A stretch of 64,000 bases of DNA, taken from contig JAHLKC010000038.1 of NCBI GenBank assembly GCA_025449115.1, forward strand, positions 215,953-279,952. Reading direction: 5' to 3'. Both the position numbers and the translations under genes were made by a program. The notes below the pieces were generated by a model. The model searched no databases. It saw nothing but the letters and a program-made list of their open reading frames with translations, and was not told the origin of the DNA. This document shows, piece by piece, positions 36,836-47,903 of this stretch (position 1 is its first letter; each line of letters opens with the position of its first letter). Source of the stretch: Chytridium lagenaria. Its lineage: Eukaryota > Chytridiomycota > Chytridiomycetes > Chytridiales > Chytridiaceae.

Positions 36836-38749
36836 TTACTGCGCAAGACTGAGCTCAACAGCAAACGCAATAACGGCTTCGGTAAACTTGGCAACGTGAT
36901 CAAAATCAATGTGAGTGACATCGTCGTTGGTGGTGTGAATACTGCAAGGTAAACAAAAAAAAGAGTAAATATCAGAATCCATCAGTAAAACAAAGGTTGA
37001 GAAGAAATTTTGTTTCTTACTAGGGAGAGTGGTCCTCAAAGTCGGCCTCAAAAGTAAAGGCAGAGGCGTAACCAGCCTTGGTCCACGACGCGTGGTCAGA
37101 GCAAGCGTATCTAAAATAAGCAAAAAATGGAAGAAACCGGTTAAAAAATTTCTCTTCATAACCCCATTTTACACCAAAAAATAGCAGGTGGAACTCAAAA
37201 CAGGTGCCAACATCTTATTTTCGAAATACTACTACTCACCCGCACTTGGTCTCTTGGTACTTGATGCTGGAGTAAGTAGTCACAAGTGTCTTGACGAAGC
37301 TAGTCATCTCCTTGTCGGTGAAATCAGTGGCGAGTGCGATAACCTCCTCCTTGCCCTCGGGCTTCCATCCAGTCATGTCAGCGTGGAAAATACCAGCAAC
37401 GGCGATGTTGTCGGCCTTGTACTTGGCCACCACCTTTTGGGAGCCAAGAAGACCACCCTCCTCGGCAGCGTACCTAATTAAAAAGGCAATTAAATGAAGA
37501 GCCAGGACAGAGGGGCGTAGTTAATGCAGTTTTAGCTAAATTTCATCTCTCAACCCATAACCGATAACAGAAAAAAACCCATTGCAATACGCGCAGCAAG
37601 CAAATTAAATAAACAGAAGTTCTTACCAGTGGAACTCAATGGGACGGAAGGGATAAAGCCAGAGTTGAGAAGGACACGGTAGGCTTCAAAGACGGTGACA
37701 GAGCCGGATCCATCGTCATCTAATGCGTGCAAGAGAATATCAAGGAAATGGGTTTAGTAAAGGCTTTCACATAAGAAAAAATATCGAATTTTTCAAAGAG
37801 ACTCACCGGCACCGGGGCTGCGACCCCACCAAGGGTTCCACTGGTTGACGGCTAAAACAAAAAACAAAAAAAAGCAGTCAAAACGCGTCCAATGATACTT
37901 TAACTAGTCATGTAAAGGAAAGAAAACAAAACACTTAAGAAAACTCACAATCTTGATGAGCGCTCACAACCACAATAGGAGTATCTTCCTTGGCGCCACT
38001 CAAAGCCTCCACCCTGGCAATAGTCGAAAACTGCGGCCAAGGGTGATCAAACTTCTTCACCGTCACCTTGACCTTATCCGCCTTTGCTCCCAACTCACTA
38101 ACTTGATCAAACAACCACTGCGCGCTCTCACCCCCTGAAGAACTCTGGTAATACCTGTTCTTGAAGGATGTAAATTTCGTCAACCACGACTCGAGATGGG
38201 TGGTGGAGACGTTGGCAAAGAGGGGCTTGACAATGTCTTGTTGGGTGGGGGTTGTAGGGGGCTTGAAACGGAGGGGAGGGACAAGGGAGGAGGCGGAGAG
38301 GTCACCGTCGGTGACGTCCATAAACTTTGTTTGCGTGCGGATGAGGTTGAGAATCTAAGAAGAGGGACGGTGGTGGGGATTGAGTTAGTGTGGTTGTGGA
38401 GAAGGGGTATCCCGCTCAAGCTTTCGATATAGGACAACGCATCGCATCGTTATCCATTCCCTTCCTCCCATAAAACATCCTATATAGCTCTTCATTCACT
38501 GCATATCCGTAACTCCAACCATCAAACGCAATTCAACATCGCCCAGCATACCTCATCCTCCGTCATCCACCTCGCATCTCCCTCAGCAGTAGAGATGAGA
38601 CGGAACCCATTCTCCAAGAAGAAGTCAGTATCTAAAGTCGAGGAGACTTTATCGTCATCTTGAACGAGGAGTTGTTGGCCGCGGGGGACCGAGACGGCTG
38701 AAGCAATGGAGGCGCCCGCAAGGGCGATAAGAATGGTGCGGAGGAACAT
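36836..38749 (-). CDS. Secreted M28-family zinc aminopeptidase
   Basis: Starts with a classical signal peptide MFLRTILIALAGASIASA, then a propeptide. The co-catalytic zinc site is recognisable: histidine in VVVSAHQD (about 37945-37965), bridging aspartate in DDDGSGS (about 37705-37725), catalytic glutamates in YAAEEGGLLGSQ (about 37440-37475), aspartate in FHADMTGWKP, the CSDHASW segment, and the last histidine in TNDDVTHIDFDH. This is the fungal leucine-aminopeptidase (Ap1/Lap) type. The protein is probably released to digest peptides outside the cell or in the vacuole. Six or seven exons are present. One base appears missing near 37655, where FRPIEFHW must be read in a second frame to reach the glutamate exon. 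Otherwise complete, about 380-400 residues. Confidence 0.9.
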
Positions 38750-39567
38750 GATGGGTGTGCTTTTTTTGCTGAAATGTATTTCAAACTAAAATTTCGGAAC
38801 GGAGTGCTTGTTTTTTTCATGGTGACGAGCGAAGCTTTTCTAGAGGCATAGTCATCGAGGTGTATCGCGTTCATATGGATGAAAAGATGACTCCTTTAAA
38901 AATATTCGAAATAAATACAAGTTATCACGTAAAGTGCGCGATGATGATGTTGGGCTCTTCATTGCTTATTCAGGAAGGTTATGATATTTAGAAACAAGAG
39001 CATGGATGGGGGATGGATGGATGGAAAGAACAAGTTGGGTGTGTGAAGAGTTTTCATGATGAAAAAACAGACAAGAGCAAAGAAAGATTCTGACGAGAAA
39101 AAATCCTTTTACGTATATGTGTACGATTGACAGTAAACAGTTTCATATATCCCGCCCATCCATCCATACATCCTAGGCACCTCTCATATAAAAATCAGCA
39201 AATACTTTCATTCTACAAATATAAAAATATAAATATTCATAAGTCTCCTCCCATTTTTTTAGACAGAAAAGACGCGATCATCCGATTCTCCTACAACTCT
39301 GTCCAGCATTCGTTCCTCTTTCAAGATGTCATGACGTTTGGAGACCCATTGCCTTCGATGGAGTGGTTAGAATTGGACAAATCACGTGACACAAATTGAA
39401 GGTGAGTAGCTGCGAGTCACAACTGCCAAAGAGTTTGTTTTTGTCCGTAATTTCATTATATTCTTCCATCAGAACACCATCCCTACTCCATCCCATTCCC
39501 ACTTTCAACCTCATTCAGCCTACCAAACCATTGGTACAGTACTTCTTTAACGTTGAAAAGTCGTTGA
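38750..39567. other. Divergent intergenic region between the M28 peptidase and pyruvate kinase
   Basis: About 0.8 kb, AT-rich, expected to hold both promoters. A CCATCCATCCATAC-type tetranucleotide repeat lies at about 39156-39170 and a GGATGGATGGATGG counterpart at about 39008-39022. No gene seen. Confidence 0.5.
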
Positions 39568-42063
39568 ATGGGTTGCGGTGCTTCCACTCAACGTCAAGAA
39601 CAAGTTACAAGAGATACTACTGCTCAGCCGTCTCCATCCCTCGAGCAAGGCAGCACTTCAAAAACAGAAGTTGAGCCTTACGTTATCAGTGTTGAACAGA
39701 AACAAGATTTAGAAAAGGTGGGTATCTGTGCGGATGTTTGTGCAGTCAATACGCGCTTTACTAGATTCAGCAAACCTTTAAATTAACTTTTCATGGTCAT
39801 TATTGCTCATAAACTGCGTTTCTTAGCAACCTCCCGTTGAACCCTTCATGGCCGCGAATATTAACAGAAGGATGTCGCTTGTCGGGCAGTCGCAGGAAGT
39901 CTTCCATGCGAACCAGGTGAGTGCATGCATGCGGGTGGAGAAGTAAATGATCTTTTTATGCATTTCCTTCACACCATGAGCATGTCATGGATAGTTGGTC
40001 TAATGAATTTCATAGCACCTCACTGAGAGGAAGACAAAAATTGTGGGGACCCTTGGTCCCGCATCTTTCCCAAGATCAAGGAACTCATCATCGCTGGTAA
40101 GATCCTTTTTCACGACCAATTCCTTAAACACTTTCACAGGTGTGAACGTCTTCCGTCTCAACTTTTCCCACGTCTCCGACCCCGAGACCCAAACCCCTAT
40201 CATTACGAAAATCCGAGACGAGTCCCGAGAACTCGGCCTCCCCGTCGCGATTCTCGGTGATCTCGGAGGTCCCAAGATCCGTTGCAACGTTTTTAAGGAC
40301 GGGAGCATCGACCTCGCTAAAGGTCAAACCGTTGTATTCAAACATTCGGATGAGCCGGGGAGTGATGGAGTGATCAATACGACAATTCCGCAGATTGTTT
40401 GGGGGTCGAGGTTGGCCATAGGATATTTTGGATGATGGAGTATTGCGTTGAAAGTTCTCGAGAGAGTGTCAAAAGAGGAGAGTGCTTGTTGGGGGAGTCA
40501 AGTAAGAAGGGGATTAATGTGCCTGATATGAAGGTATGTTGTAGTTGTTAAAGGTTTGTATTTTTTTATTGAAGTTATTAGGTCGATCTTCCGGCACTTA
40601 CCGACAAGGATAAGGTTGATGCTGCATTTACAAAAAGAGGCTGGACTATATTGCTCTCTCTTTTGTTCAAAAGCCTGAGGTAAGCTTACAAATATATTCA
40701 TTCATCCACTAAATGTTGACTCCATAGGACGTCCAAGACCTCCTAAACTATTTTGAAAACTCCAGAAGAGGAGAAAGATGCCACCAGGCCCACGACGGCC
40801 GCCGACGATCTCGAAAGAAAGCCATATTAGCCAAGATTGAAAAACCTCAAGCCTCGAATCTATTGACGAGATTATCAATGTTGCAGATGGGATAATGGTA
40901 GCAAGAGGTGATTTAGGAGTGGAGTGTAGTTTGGAGCAATTCAAAAGACGTTGATTCGGAAAACGAATGCGGGAGAAGCCGGTTATCACGGCTACGCAGA
41001 TGTTGGGTGGGTTAAAGGTTCGGGTTAATCGTTTCACTAATATATTTTTTATATATAGTCTATGATCAATTCACCTGAGAGCAGAGGTGAGCGAAATGCT
41101 GATGGGACCGATGCGGTTATGCTTTCTGCTGAGTGTGAAGGGCAGTACCCTATTGAGACTGAGATGGTGAGTGTTTTAATACACCCGTCATGTTCTTACA
41201 TTTTCTTCTTTCTTTAATAGATGGCATCCATCTGCAGAAACTCGGAAGCCGGAAATGCGATCATGAACCCGAAGCACATCAACACGGCTGAGCTTACTAT
41301 TTACAGGACTATGCATCAGCGTCGCAAGATTTCAGAGTTTGCTCACTCGATCGCTGATGCGGCTACCGCCGCCGCTGATGAGGTTAGAACCGTCTTCCCG
41401 TCAAAGTCGCGATTCTTACCTTATGTCACCTCTGTCACTATGTTTAGGCCAACGCTACCGCCATGATCGTCTTCACCACCTCATCCGAGATGGCCGTCTT
41501 TGTCTCCAAACGCCGCCCCCGCATGTCCATCATCGCCGTCACCCCCACCACTCCATCTACCGACGTCTCGCGCTGTTTTACGGCGTGTACCCCGTCCTCT
41601 CACACGGACTCCGAGTGACGATTGGGAAAGGCAAATTATCCAAATTGAAGAATGATGATGGGGTTGAGGCTGTGGCGGCGAGTTTGGAGAGCCTGTCGCA
41701 TCATGATGACCGTTGAATACAGATGCGATTTTGGCGTTGACGGAACGGGATATTGTGGCGAGTACGAGTGCTAAGATGACGCCATTGAAAGTTGGGGATC
41801 CGGTTGTGTTTTGTGCGGGTGAGTTTTTTAAAAGATACTAATACCTGTGGCCATTTTTATGCTAAAGTGTTGTTGTTTTTTCTCAATTTTCTCATTTAAG
41901 GATTCCATCACCCGTTCCTGGATTGTCGAATACGATCAAGATGGCGAGGTTTGGAGATTCAAACAAATCAGAGAAGCGGAGGTCCTTGTGGAAGGATAGT
42001 ATTGGATGGGCAAAGCAGAGTGGATCTGCAGCTCACCTTGCTGGACATTCCACCAGCATGTAA
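39568..42063 (+). CDS. PYK: Pyruvate kinase, bacterial PykA-like type, with MGCGAST N-terminus
   Basis: Last step of glycolysis (PEP + ADP to pyruvate + ATP). Recognisable: [81 protein letters not shown], then [17 protein letters not shown] read over several frames, [35 protein letters not shown] and [20 protein letters not shown]. The C-terminal domain ends in [16 protein letters not shown] at 42063. [10 protein letters not shown] and ALTDKDK resemble bacterial/plastid-type enzymes rather than the DTKGPEIR type usual in fungi. An in-frame TGA directly precedes the ATG at 39568, fixing the start [11 protein letters not shown], which fits an N-myristoylation plus palmitoylation signal. Many one-base breaks occur (for example about 40060, 40425-40510 and 40745-41040). 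Confidence 0.9.
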
Positions 42064-42858
42064 TGTAATAAGAATGTTTCTGTATTGTATTATGTTGTCG
42101 CGTGTCTTTGCAAAGCAATTCGAACAATAAAGTGGAGTTTTTGGGTACGTCATTGATGTCTGATCTTCGTGCTTTCTTAAACATCATTACTAGTTAAAAG
42201 ATGCGTGATTTCCATTACGCTTTCATTCCTCCTTCTACGGGTTATCAGGACGTTTAAAACTTAGATGTAAGACACACGGAGCATAATCGATAAAAAAAAT
42301 AAAGTTTCAGATCCATGACCGTTGTTGTTGCGTATCAACAAGGAGAACTGGGATTGAAATCAAAGTAATTGTAGCTATCGACATATATGGCCATTGGTTT
42401 TTTCGATGTTCTTCTGCGTCAATCTTGATCGTAATATCACGAAGCAGCATCCCTGATTCTGATTTTCCGACTTTGTTTTATTTTCAACACACTCTTCAAA
42501 ATGATGAATATATTGTATGCTCATTGTAGTCAACCGGGCTATTTGCAGCGGCTGTGAGATGAAGATTAGCAACCAAGATATACATCCAATAAGTGACATA
42601 ACCGTCTGTTTGGTGTGAAATCCAATGTTGAGAATGGCTTTGTGAGAAGTTCTAGAATCCTTGTAGGTGGCTTGGCTTACTTTACGAGCATAGTAAATCC
42701 TATTGTTTAAGACTAAATTATATGGTGAATCTTCATGATTTTCTTATTAAAAAGGGCTTCAAATGTCCCCCATCACATCGCGATTCTATCTTCTTTCAAG
42801 AAAACAAGGGCTGGGGGAACCAACGGTGCAAAGACTTCGTCCGTGATTATAGATTATA
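42064..42858. other. Intergenic, 0.8 kb; no supported gene
   Basis: Contains the PK 3' region and the promoter side of 7TM copy C. A 74-codon minus-strand open frame at 42375-42599 begins with a hydrophobic stretch but has no recognisable similarity or splice continuation, so it is not called. Confidence 0.5.
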
Positions 42859-44222
42859 ATGAGCAGCAATGATATCAACTTTGACCAGTGCTGGTTGATT
42901 GCAGTGTCTGGAGGCTTGCAGTGGAGCACACTTGTCGGTGTTTCTTAATCTTTTATTGTTTTACGTTTTCAAAGGTATGTGATCATTACACGTGAAATTC
43001 ATTGAAAGCTTCATGTATGCTCACCGTCTTCCTCGCCCTTCTGATAGGCCGAGTTGCTGTGGAGAGTACTGGTGGGTAGATCGCATCTTGACACGTCAAC
43101 TTACTACCACTGTATTCAAATTAACGTCAATGCCCTCATTTAGTTTGCACATGGACTCTCGGGATTCATTGGTATACTCGTTGAAACAAGCTACATTGCA
43201 GCACGAAGAGAATGCGTGCCACCCTCCCCCACTTCTGCATCGGCAGTGATCAATTCATCACCTCTACTCGCCTACCTCCTTCTCTTTAACGAGATCAATT
43301 GGATTGTTCACGAGGCGACGGTGAGTTCATAATCTCTTCATCTATCTCGGTTTTGTTTCATCGGCTTTCTCCACCTGATTCTGCATGGACAAAGGAGAGG
43401 TTCGAAGTAATCTACCTAGTTGGAATTTGCTCATCTTCTCTAGTCCCGGTGTTTCTATTTGTCAGATTAAAAACAACGTGCTAACTCCACTCATTTCTTC
43501 TCCACAGACCGTCTACTACTCATTTATCAAGACTTCCGTCATCTTCACTTCAAACATCCTCCGTCGCACCTTCACCATCATCATGGCCATCCTCTTGGTC
43601 ATCTTTGCTGCTCTCAGGGTCAACATTGGCCGTCTCCGCTTCTCAAACAACGCTCTTGGCAACCCGGCCATCGCTTCCGCTCACTCTTACGCGTTCCTCG
43701 TGTGGGGGATTGCTGATCTGATCATCCTCTTCTTGCTCGTCTGGAACGTCTATGATCACGTGACAAAAAGGACTAGCAATAACACAGAGTCTAAAGGAAT
43801 GATCATGACTCTTATGAATTCTTCCATTCCGCGTATTTCAATTATTTTCTTTAACATCTTGGCCAGTGAGTACTTTATTTATATCATAAACCTCATTCTC
43901 ATTTTCGTATCTAACGTGTTTTTCGCCCTCAGTTGTCGTGGTCGGTCAACTCCCTTCCCCATTCTCAACAACCCTTGCCAACTTCAACTCCTTCCTCTGG
44001 CTGGTCAAAGGCTCCTTCCCCATGATCCTCCTCTTGGACATCCTCATGACAAAAACCATGCTCATAGCCTCCCGCGACACAGCGCATAAAAACTCCTCCA
44101 ATAAGCAAACCGCCAACAGTATGTTGGGAAAAACGCCAGTTCGTTACCACGCAAAAAGCTTGACGAAGAAGGCGTGGCGGCGAGGCCTCATGTGCCGAGG
44201 GTGCACAACATTGGAGCAATAA
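42859..44222 (+). CDS. Seven-transmembrane protein, family copy C
   Basis: Starts MSSNDINFDQCWLIAVSGGL (ATG 42859). Same five-exon plan as copies A and B: a 24-nt exon AELLWRVL (43048-43071), then FAHGLSGFIGILVETSYIAA and SSPLLAYLLLFNEINWIVHE, an intron of about 185 nt (43321-43505), and a long exon with TFTIIMAILLVIFAALRVNI, SYAFLVWGIADLIILFLLVW and SIPRISIIFFNILA. The last exon has VVVGQLPSPFSTTLANFNSF and ends in a short Lys/Arg-rich tail at 44222. Exon 4 is nearly identical in DNA to copy A, pointing to a recent duplication or gene conversion, while copy B is more diverged. One base appears missing in exon 1 (GTCGGTG against GTCGGGTG in copy B). Confidence 0.82.
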
Positions 44223-44727
44223 TAACCTTAGTTTCGCAATGGGCCCAGAATCGACTAGGGTTTAAAGTAGAAGGGCCGTACCGGTGCTTCAACTACTTTT
44301 CACAGTTGTTGGGGCACCGACTAACTACCCCGGCGAACTACCTCGGCGACGTTCTCAATCCCTATCATTTGTTGAAGAGGCACTATCTTAGCAACTCCTG
44401 CTACCGTTAACCTATGCGTCTAAAGAACAGGGCAACTATACCCTGTAAGCCCTGCACCCAACTTTCAATCCCCTTTACTAGTAATGTTTCGGTCTTTCAT
44501 GTAAATTGTATTTTCTTGTCGTCGCTCACTTTCCGATGCACTTTATCCATTGGTGGAGGGTCTATTTAAAGTTGATCTTGAGAATGCTGCTTAGGCCTCT
44601 ACAAGGCCACAGTACTTGCAGACGGATTACTGCAAATTAAAAATGGAGACATGATATCCTTTCCTTCGTTATTCTCAAACTCAATATTTTTTTTTTCTTA
44701 TAAGTTCGTTTTTTCTTTAATCTCCTT
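44223..44727. other. Intergenic, 0.5 kb; nothing recognised
   Basis: Downstream of 7TM copy C. Open frames are short and without recognisable products. Sequence after 44490 is T-rich. Confidence 0.5.
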
Positions 44728-45132
44728 TTGTCTTTACCGCTTACGGTTTTAAATTACCTGCTGGAATGCATGGACTGGGAAACCACGTGCATCCTCTTTC
44801 ATGGCTTCCTACCAGTGGCCAATTGGGCCGTCGTCAACATCAACAGTCTGTACTCTGTGGTCCATTTGCATAGGATTGTGATCCGCTGGCTTCCTTCAGT
44901 TACCGTCAGCGAACTCCTCTTCCTCCCCATCAAGTCGAGTGACTATGCAAAGAACGAGTATCTGGCCAAGAAACGGGGTTGGAGTGATGTCGTTAGAGTA
45001 GAACTCTTGGGGGAAAACTTAGTACGGGTGCTCGTTAATGTGCTGGATGCGAAGTCCAGCATCAAAACGGCCCGATGCCTTATCCATGCTATTGTCCACA
45101 AAAGGATCAGTATCTGCAGGCCAGGCAACTGA
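44728..45132 (+). CDS. Possible gene, 134-codon open frame (unrecognised)
   Basis: An uninterrupted frame beginning MSLPLTVLNYLLECMDWETT and ending ARCLIHAIVHKRISICRPGN. The amino-acid texture is mixed, with several hydrophobic stretches and no recognisable domain. The length and its isolation in an otherwise T-rich region are the only support. It could be the remnant of a larger gene or a chance frame. Confidence 0.3.
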   Translation: MSLPLTVLNYLLECMDWETTCILFHGFLPVANWAVVNINSLYSVVHLHRIVIRWLPSVTVSELLFLPIKSSDYAKNEYLAKKRGWSDVVRVELLGENLVRVLVNVLDAKSSIKTARCLIHAIVHKRISICRPGN

Positions 45133-45640
45133 ACTCTCGGAGAAATAATCGTGTCCACATGCCATATAAAGATGTCACGTCGCTTTTGACTTTTTTTTTG
45201 AGTTATTATATGGTCATTAGCAACAAATTGGCGCTTTCGTAATCCAGTTCTTAATTTTTTAAAAAGTTCTCTACCTCTTTAAGTTAGTAGTTTCTTTAAT
45301 ATTATTTGATTCTTGTAAGTCAAATTCCTTTTTCTAATTCTTGTTTTCTCCTTTTACTTTTTTGAAGCTATCATTATTCTTTCCTACCTGAAGTGACCCT
45401 CCAACTTCTTTCGTATTCGACTTACTTTCTTGTGTATTTTTTTCTTTTTTTTCCCTTCTTTTTATCTTTGAGATTGGCGATATTTTTAACTTCTAACACC
45501 TGCTTTTCAAGAAAAACCCCAAATTCCTTCTGGATGGTTCAACAACACTGAAAGCTCTTATGCAACTTCATTCTTCCAACATATTCTTCTTCTGTTCACT
45601 TTGTATGTTGCGTAATAAAACCTCCATCAAAACTATCATA
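45133..45640. other. Pyrimidine-rich intergenic stretch
   Basis: Long T-rich runs with TTTCTTTTTTTTCCC-type tracts (45420-45470). No gene seen. Confidence 0.5.
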
Positions 45641-46749
45641 TTAATTCCAAAAACCCCCACACAATCTCAGAATTAATTAAGCATCATCCGTCAACCCCTG
45701 ATACCAAGCCGAAAAGGCAGCTCAGAGCTGCTCCACTCCTCGGCACCACTGATACAACAGAAGAAGTTGTCATATCCGTTGATGTGTTGGTCAGGGAGGC
45801 GGTGGAGGCGGTGGAGGTGGGGAAGGAAAAGGTCGACGCGGACGGTGCAGATGTGGAAGTTGAAGTGGTGAAAAAGGAAGCGGGGATCGAAGCTGCGAGG
45901 AGGGATTCTGTGGCAGGGGCCTGAAGTTTGCGAATAAAGAAGCTGAAGTTAGTTTTATTCCTACAATTTTGTTTTTCGAGAGAGATACGCAAAATCTGCG
46001 AAGATATATTCGCATCTATCATAATCTCTGCGGTTATAAAGATAATTTTAATCGCGGAATCCGCATGGAACCTGAACTTCCAAGGGTACATTGCCTCCAT
46101 ACTGTTTTTTTACCTCCTTTTGTAAATATAGAATCGATAATTTATTGCCTACAATTAATGCCTAACCATCACCCAACTCCTATATTCAAGCATCCCAACT
46201 CCGTAAATGTCCATTTAAACGACTACTAAAGACTACAACACAAAAGGTCGGAACCTCCAAATACTCACAATCCGTATTCTGGCTGCCATCATTGAAGGTT
46301 TACTCGCAAGCATAGATGCAGATCTTGAAAAAGTCGTTGGCGAGGAGATATTAATGCAAGTTGCATGGGACCGCATCGCTTGTCGAAGAGCGAATGAAGC
46401 AGCCATGATGTTAAACCGTTTTCAAGACAAAAATACGAGAAACGATAATCGTTAGAAATAAGAAATTGTTTGTTGACATGGTATACGAAAAGATCATGAG
46501 CTCTTCAGCTCCTACTTGAAAGCGCATAACCCCTACACGCACCCAGTCAAGCTCGAGGTGCGGACTCCAGGACACACGATACCCAAAGATTCTCTTTTTG
46601 CGCATCCCGATTTCCTCCACACCCCTCTTCTCAATCACGCCCTAAGACGACCTCCATTGTTGTCCGATGAGGAAAAAAACCTTCGCCAGAGAGAACAAGC
46701 GATCAATTATCTACGTTTTCGTTTCGAGAGCTATTCATTAGGTCCTTGA
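45640..46749 (+). CDS. Unrecognised gene, several exon-like blocks
   Basis: Three plus-strand blocks look coding. Block 1 (about 45665-45923) reads TTDTTEEVVISVDVLVREAV followed by EAVEVGKEKVDADGADVEVE and ends AARRDSVAGA. Block 2 (about 46262-46430) reads ILAAIIEGLLASIDADLEKV and GEEILMQVAWDRIACRRANE. Block 3 (about 46505-46749) reads HNPYTHPVKLEVRTPGHTIP and LSDEEKNLRQREQAINYLRF, ending ESYSLGP. The first two are rich in Glu, Val and Lys and could be helical or coiled. A region at 45950-46130 is open in two frames and remains unclear. No start codon was found in frame with block 1, so the 5' exon is unknown. No family recognised. Confidence 0.45.
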
Positions 46750-46912
46750 GTAAAGCTTGAGGAAGAGAGGGAAGGGATAGAGGGCCGGGAACGGCCTGAA
46801 TTGTTTCTGCACTGACCACAGAACGCTTTATACGGACGGGGTGCAAGATTGATTGCGCGGCGAGAGGCGGTTCAGCAGGTGTTTTTGGTATTAAAAGGGA
46901 TAAACAAAACAA

Positions 46913-47734
46913 ATGTTGTCTCTTCCTGCTCCTGAGAGATCGAAAAAGAATCTGGTGCAGGCACCAGCTTCGCAATTACAAAATAGGGGGGGTCGCAGTG
47001 GATCGCCGTCACAAAAAAGGAACATGGCATGGTAAGAATCTCACGATGCCCACGAAAGTTTAAATAATATTGTTTAGGGTCGACAAGGAAGCTGCTATAC
47101 TCCAATCCCAACATCCAAAGGAATGGAACGAAGCTTGGTGGGCTCTTTCGGATCCCCGAATGCTTTCTAAATCAGGGCACAGACCACCAGGAAGCTCTCG
47201 ACCCGTGAGTAGAATCACCATTTCTCTATGCAATTTAACTCGTTTGAAAAGATTACCAAATGGGCAGTATACAGCATCATTACTCCTCCCAACCACAACC
47301 CTCTCTCTCCACGTCCCGAAACACCCGAAATCTTCACCCCTTCAACCCTTAAAGTTACTGGTGACCGCGATCATTACCGTAAAGGCCGTTTCACCCAATG
47401 CAGTGATACCGTCATCAAGGATCATAAAACAAGCATCACTACCATCTCAGCCGCCGCGTCAAAACTCCCAAGTAATCAAACTTACTTGAAGGCTTTACAG
47501 ACCCTTCCGCAACCTGAACGGCGGAGATTTAGACAACATCATGTACATAGTCGGGAGAGGTTGGAAAAGTTGGCGGTGATGGGGTTGCAGGAGAGTGCGA
47601 AGAAGTTTCCGACAACGACAAGTCAGGAGTATGGGTGGTTTTGGGGTGGAAAGACGACCAGTGAGGTATTTGGGAATACGAGTGCGAATTTCACGAAGAT
47701 GGCGTGGAAAAAGGTCACCAGTTCTCAAGAATAA
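46913..47734 (+). CDS. Uncharacterised protein, possible axonemal (microtubule inner) protein
   Basis: A clean three-exon gene with no frame break. Exon 1 begins MLSLPAPERSKKNLVQAPAS and ends in MAW split by an intron at about 47039-47080. Exon 2 carries VDKEAAILQSQHPKEWNEAW and ends GSSRP. After an intron at about 47204-47252, exon 3 carries ITKWAVYSIITPPNHNPLSP and the conserved-looking end KFPTTTSQEYGWFW, then FGNTSANFTKMAWKKVTSSQ. Short, Tyr/Trp-bearing TTSQEYGW motifs near the C-terminus recall several small proteins of the ciliary axoneme. That suggestion is inference and the family is not assigned. If right, the organism makes flagellated zoospores. Confidence 0.65.
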
Positions 47735-47903
47735 AGTCTTTTGTTACATTTTGTTGTTTAATGTACATATGAGCACCTTTCCATTGCTATTGTGTTCTGG
47801 TGGACTCGGACGAGATCAAATAAATTTTGACGAAAAAATCCTCCGTCAAAGCACTTCCGAAAACTGCAAACCATACCATATTCGACAAAAGAGAAACGAC
47901 GTC

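Noticed and set aside
45684..46100. 138-codon minus-strand frame with poly Ser/Thr
   Set aside because: The plus strand of the same interval gives a better balanced protein (TTEEVVISVDVLVREAVEAV); the minus frame is its complement.
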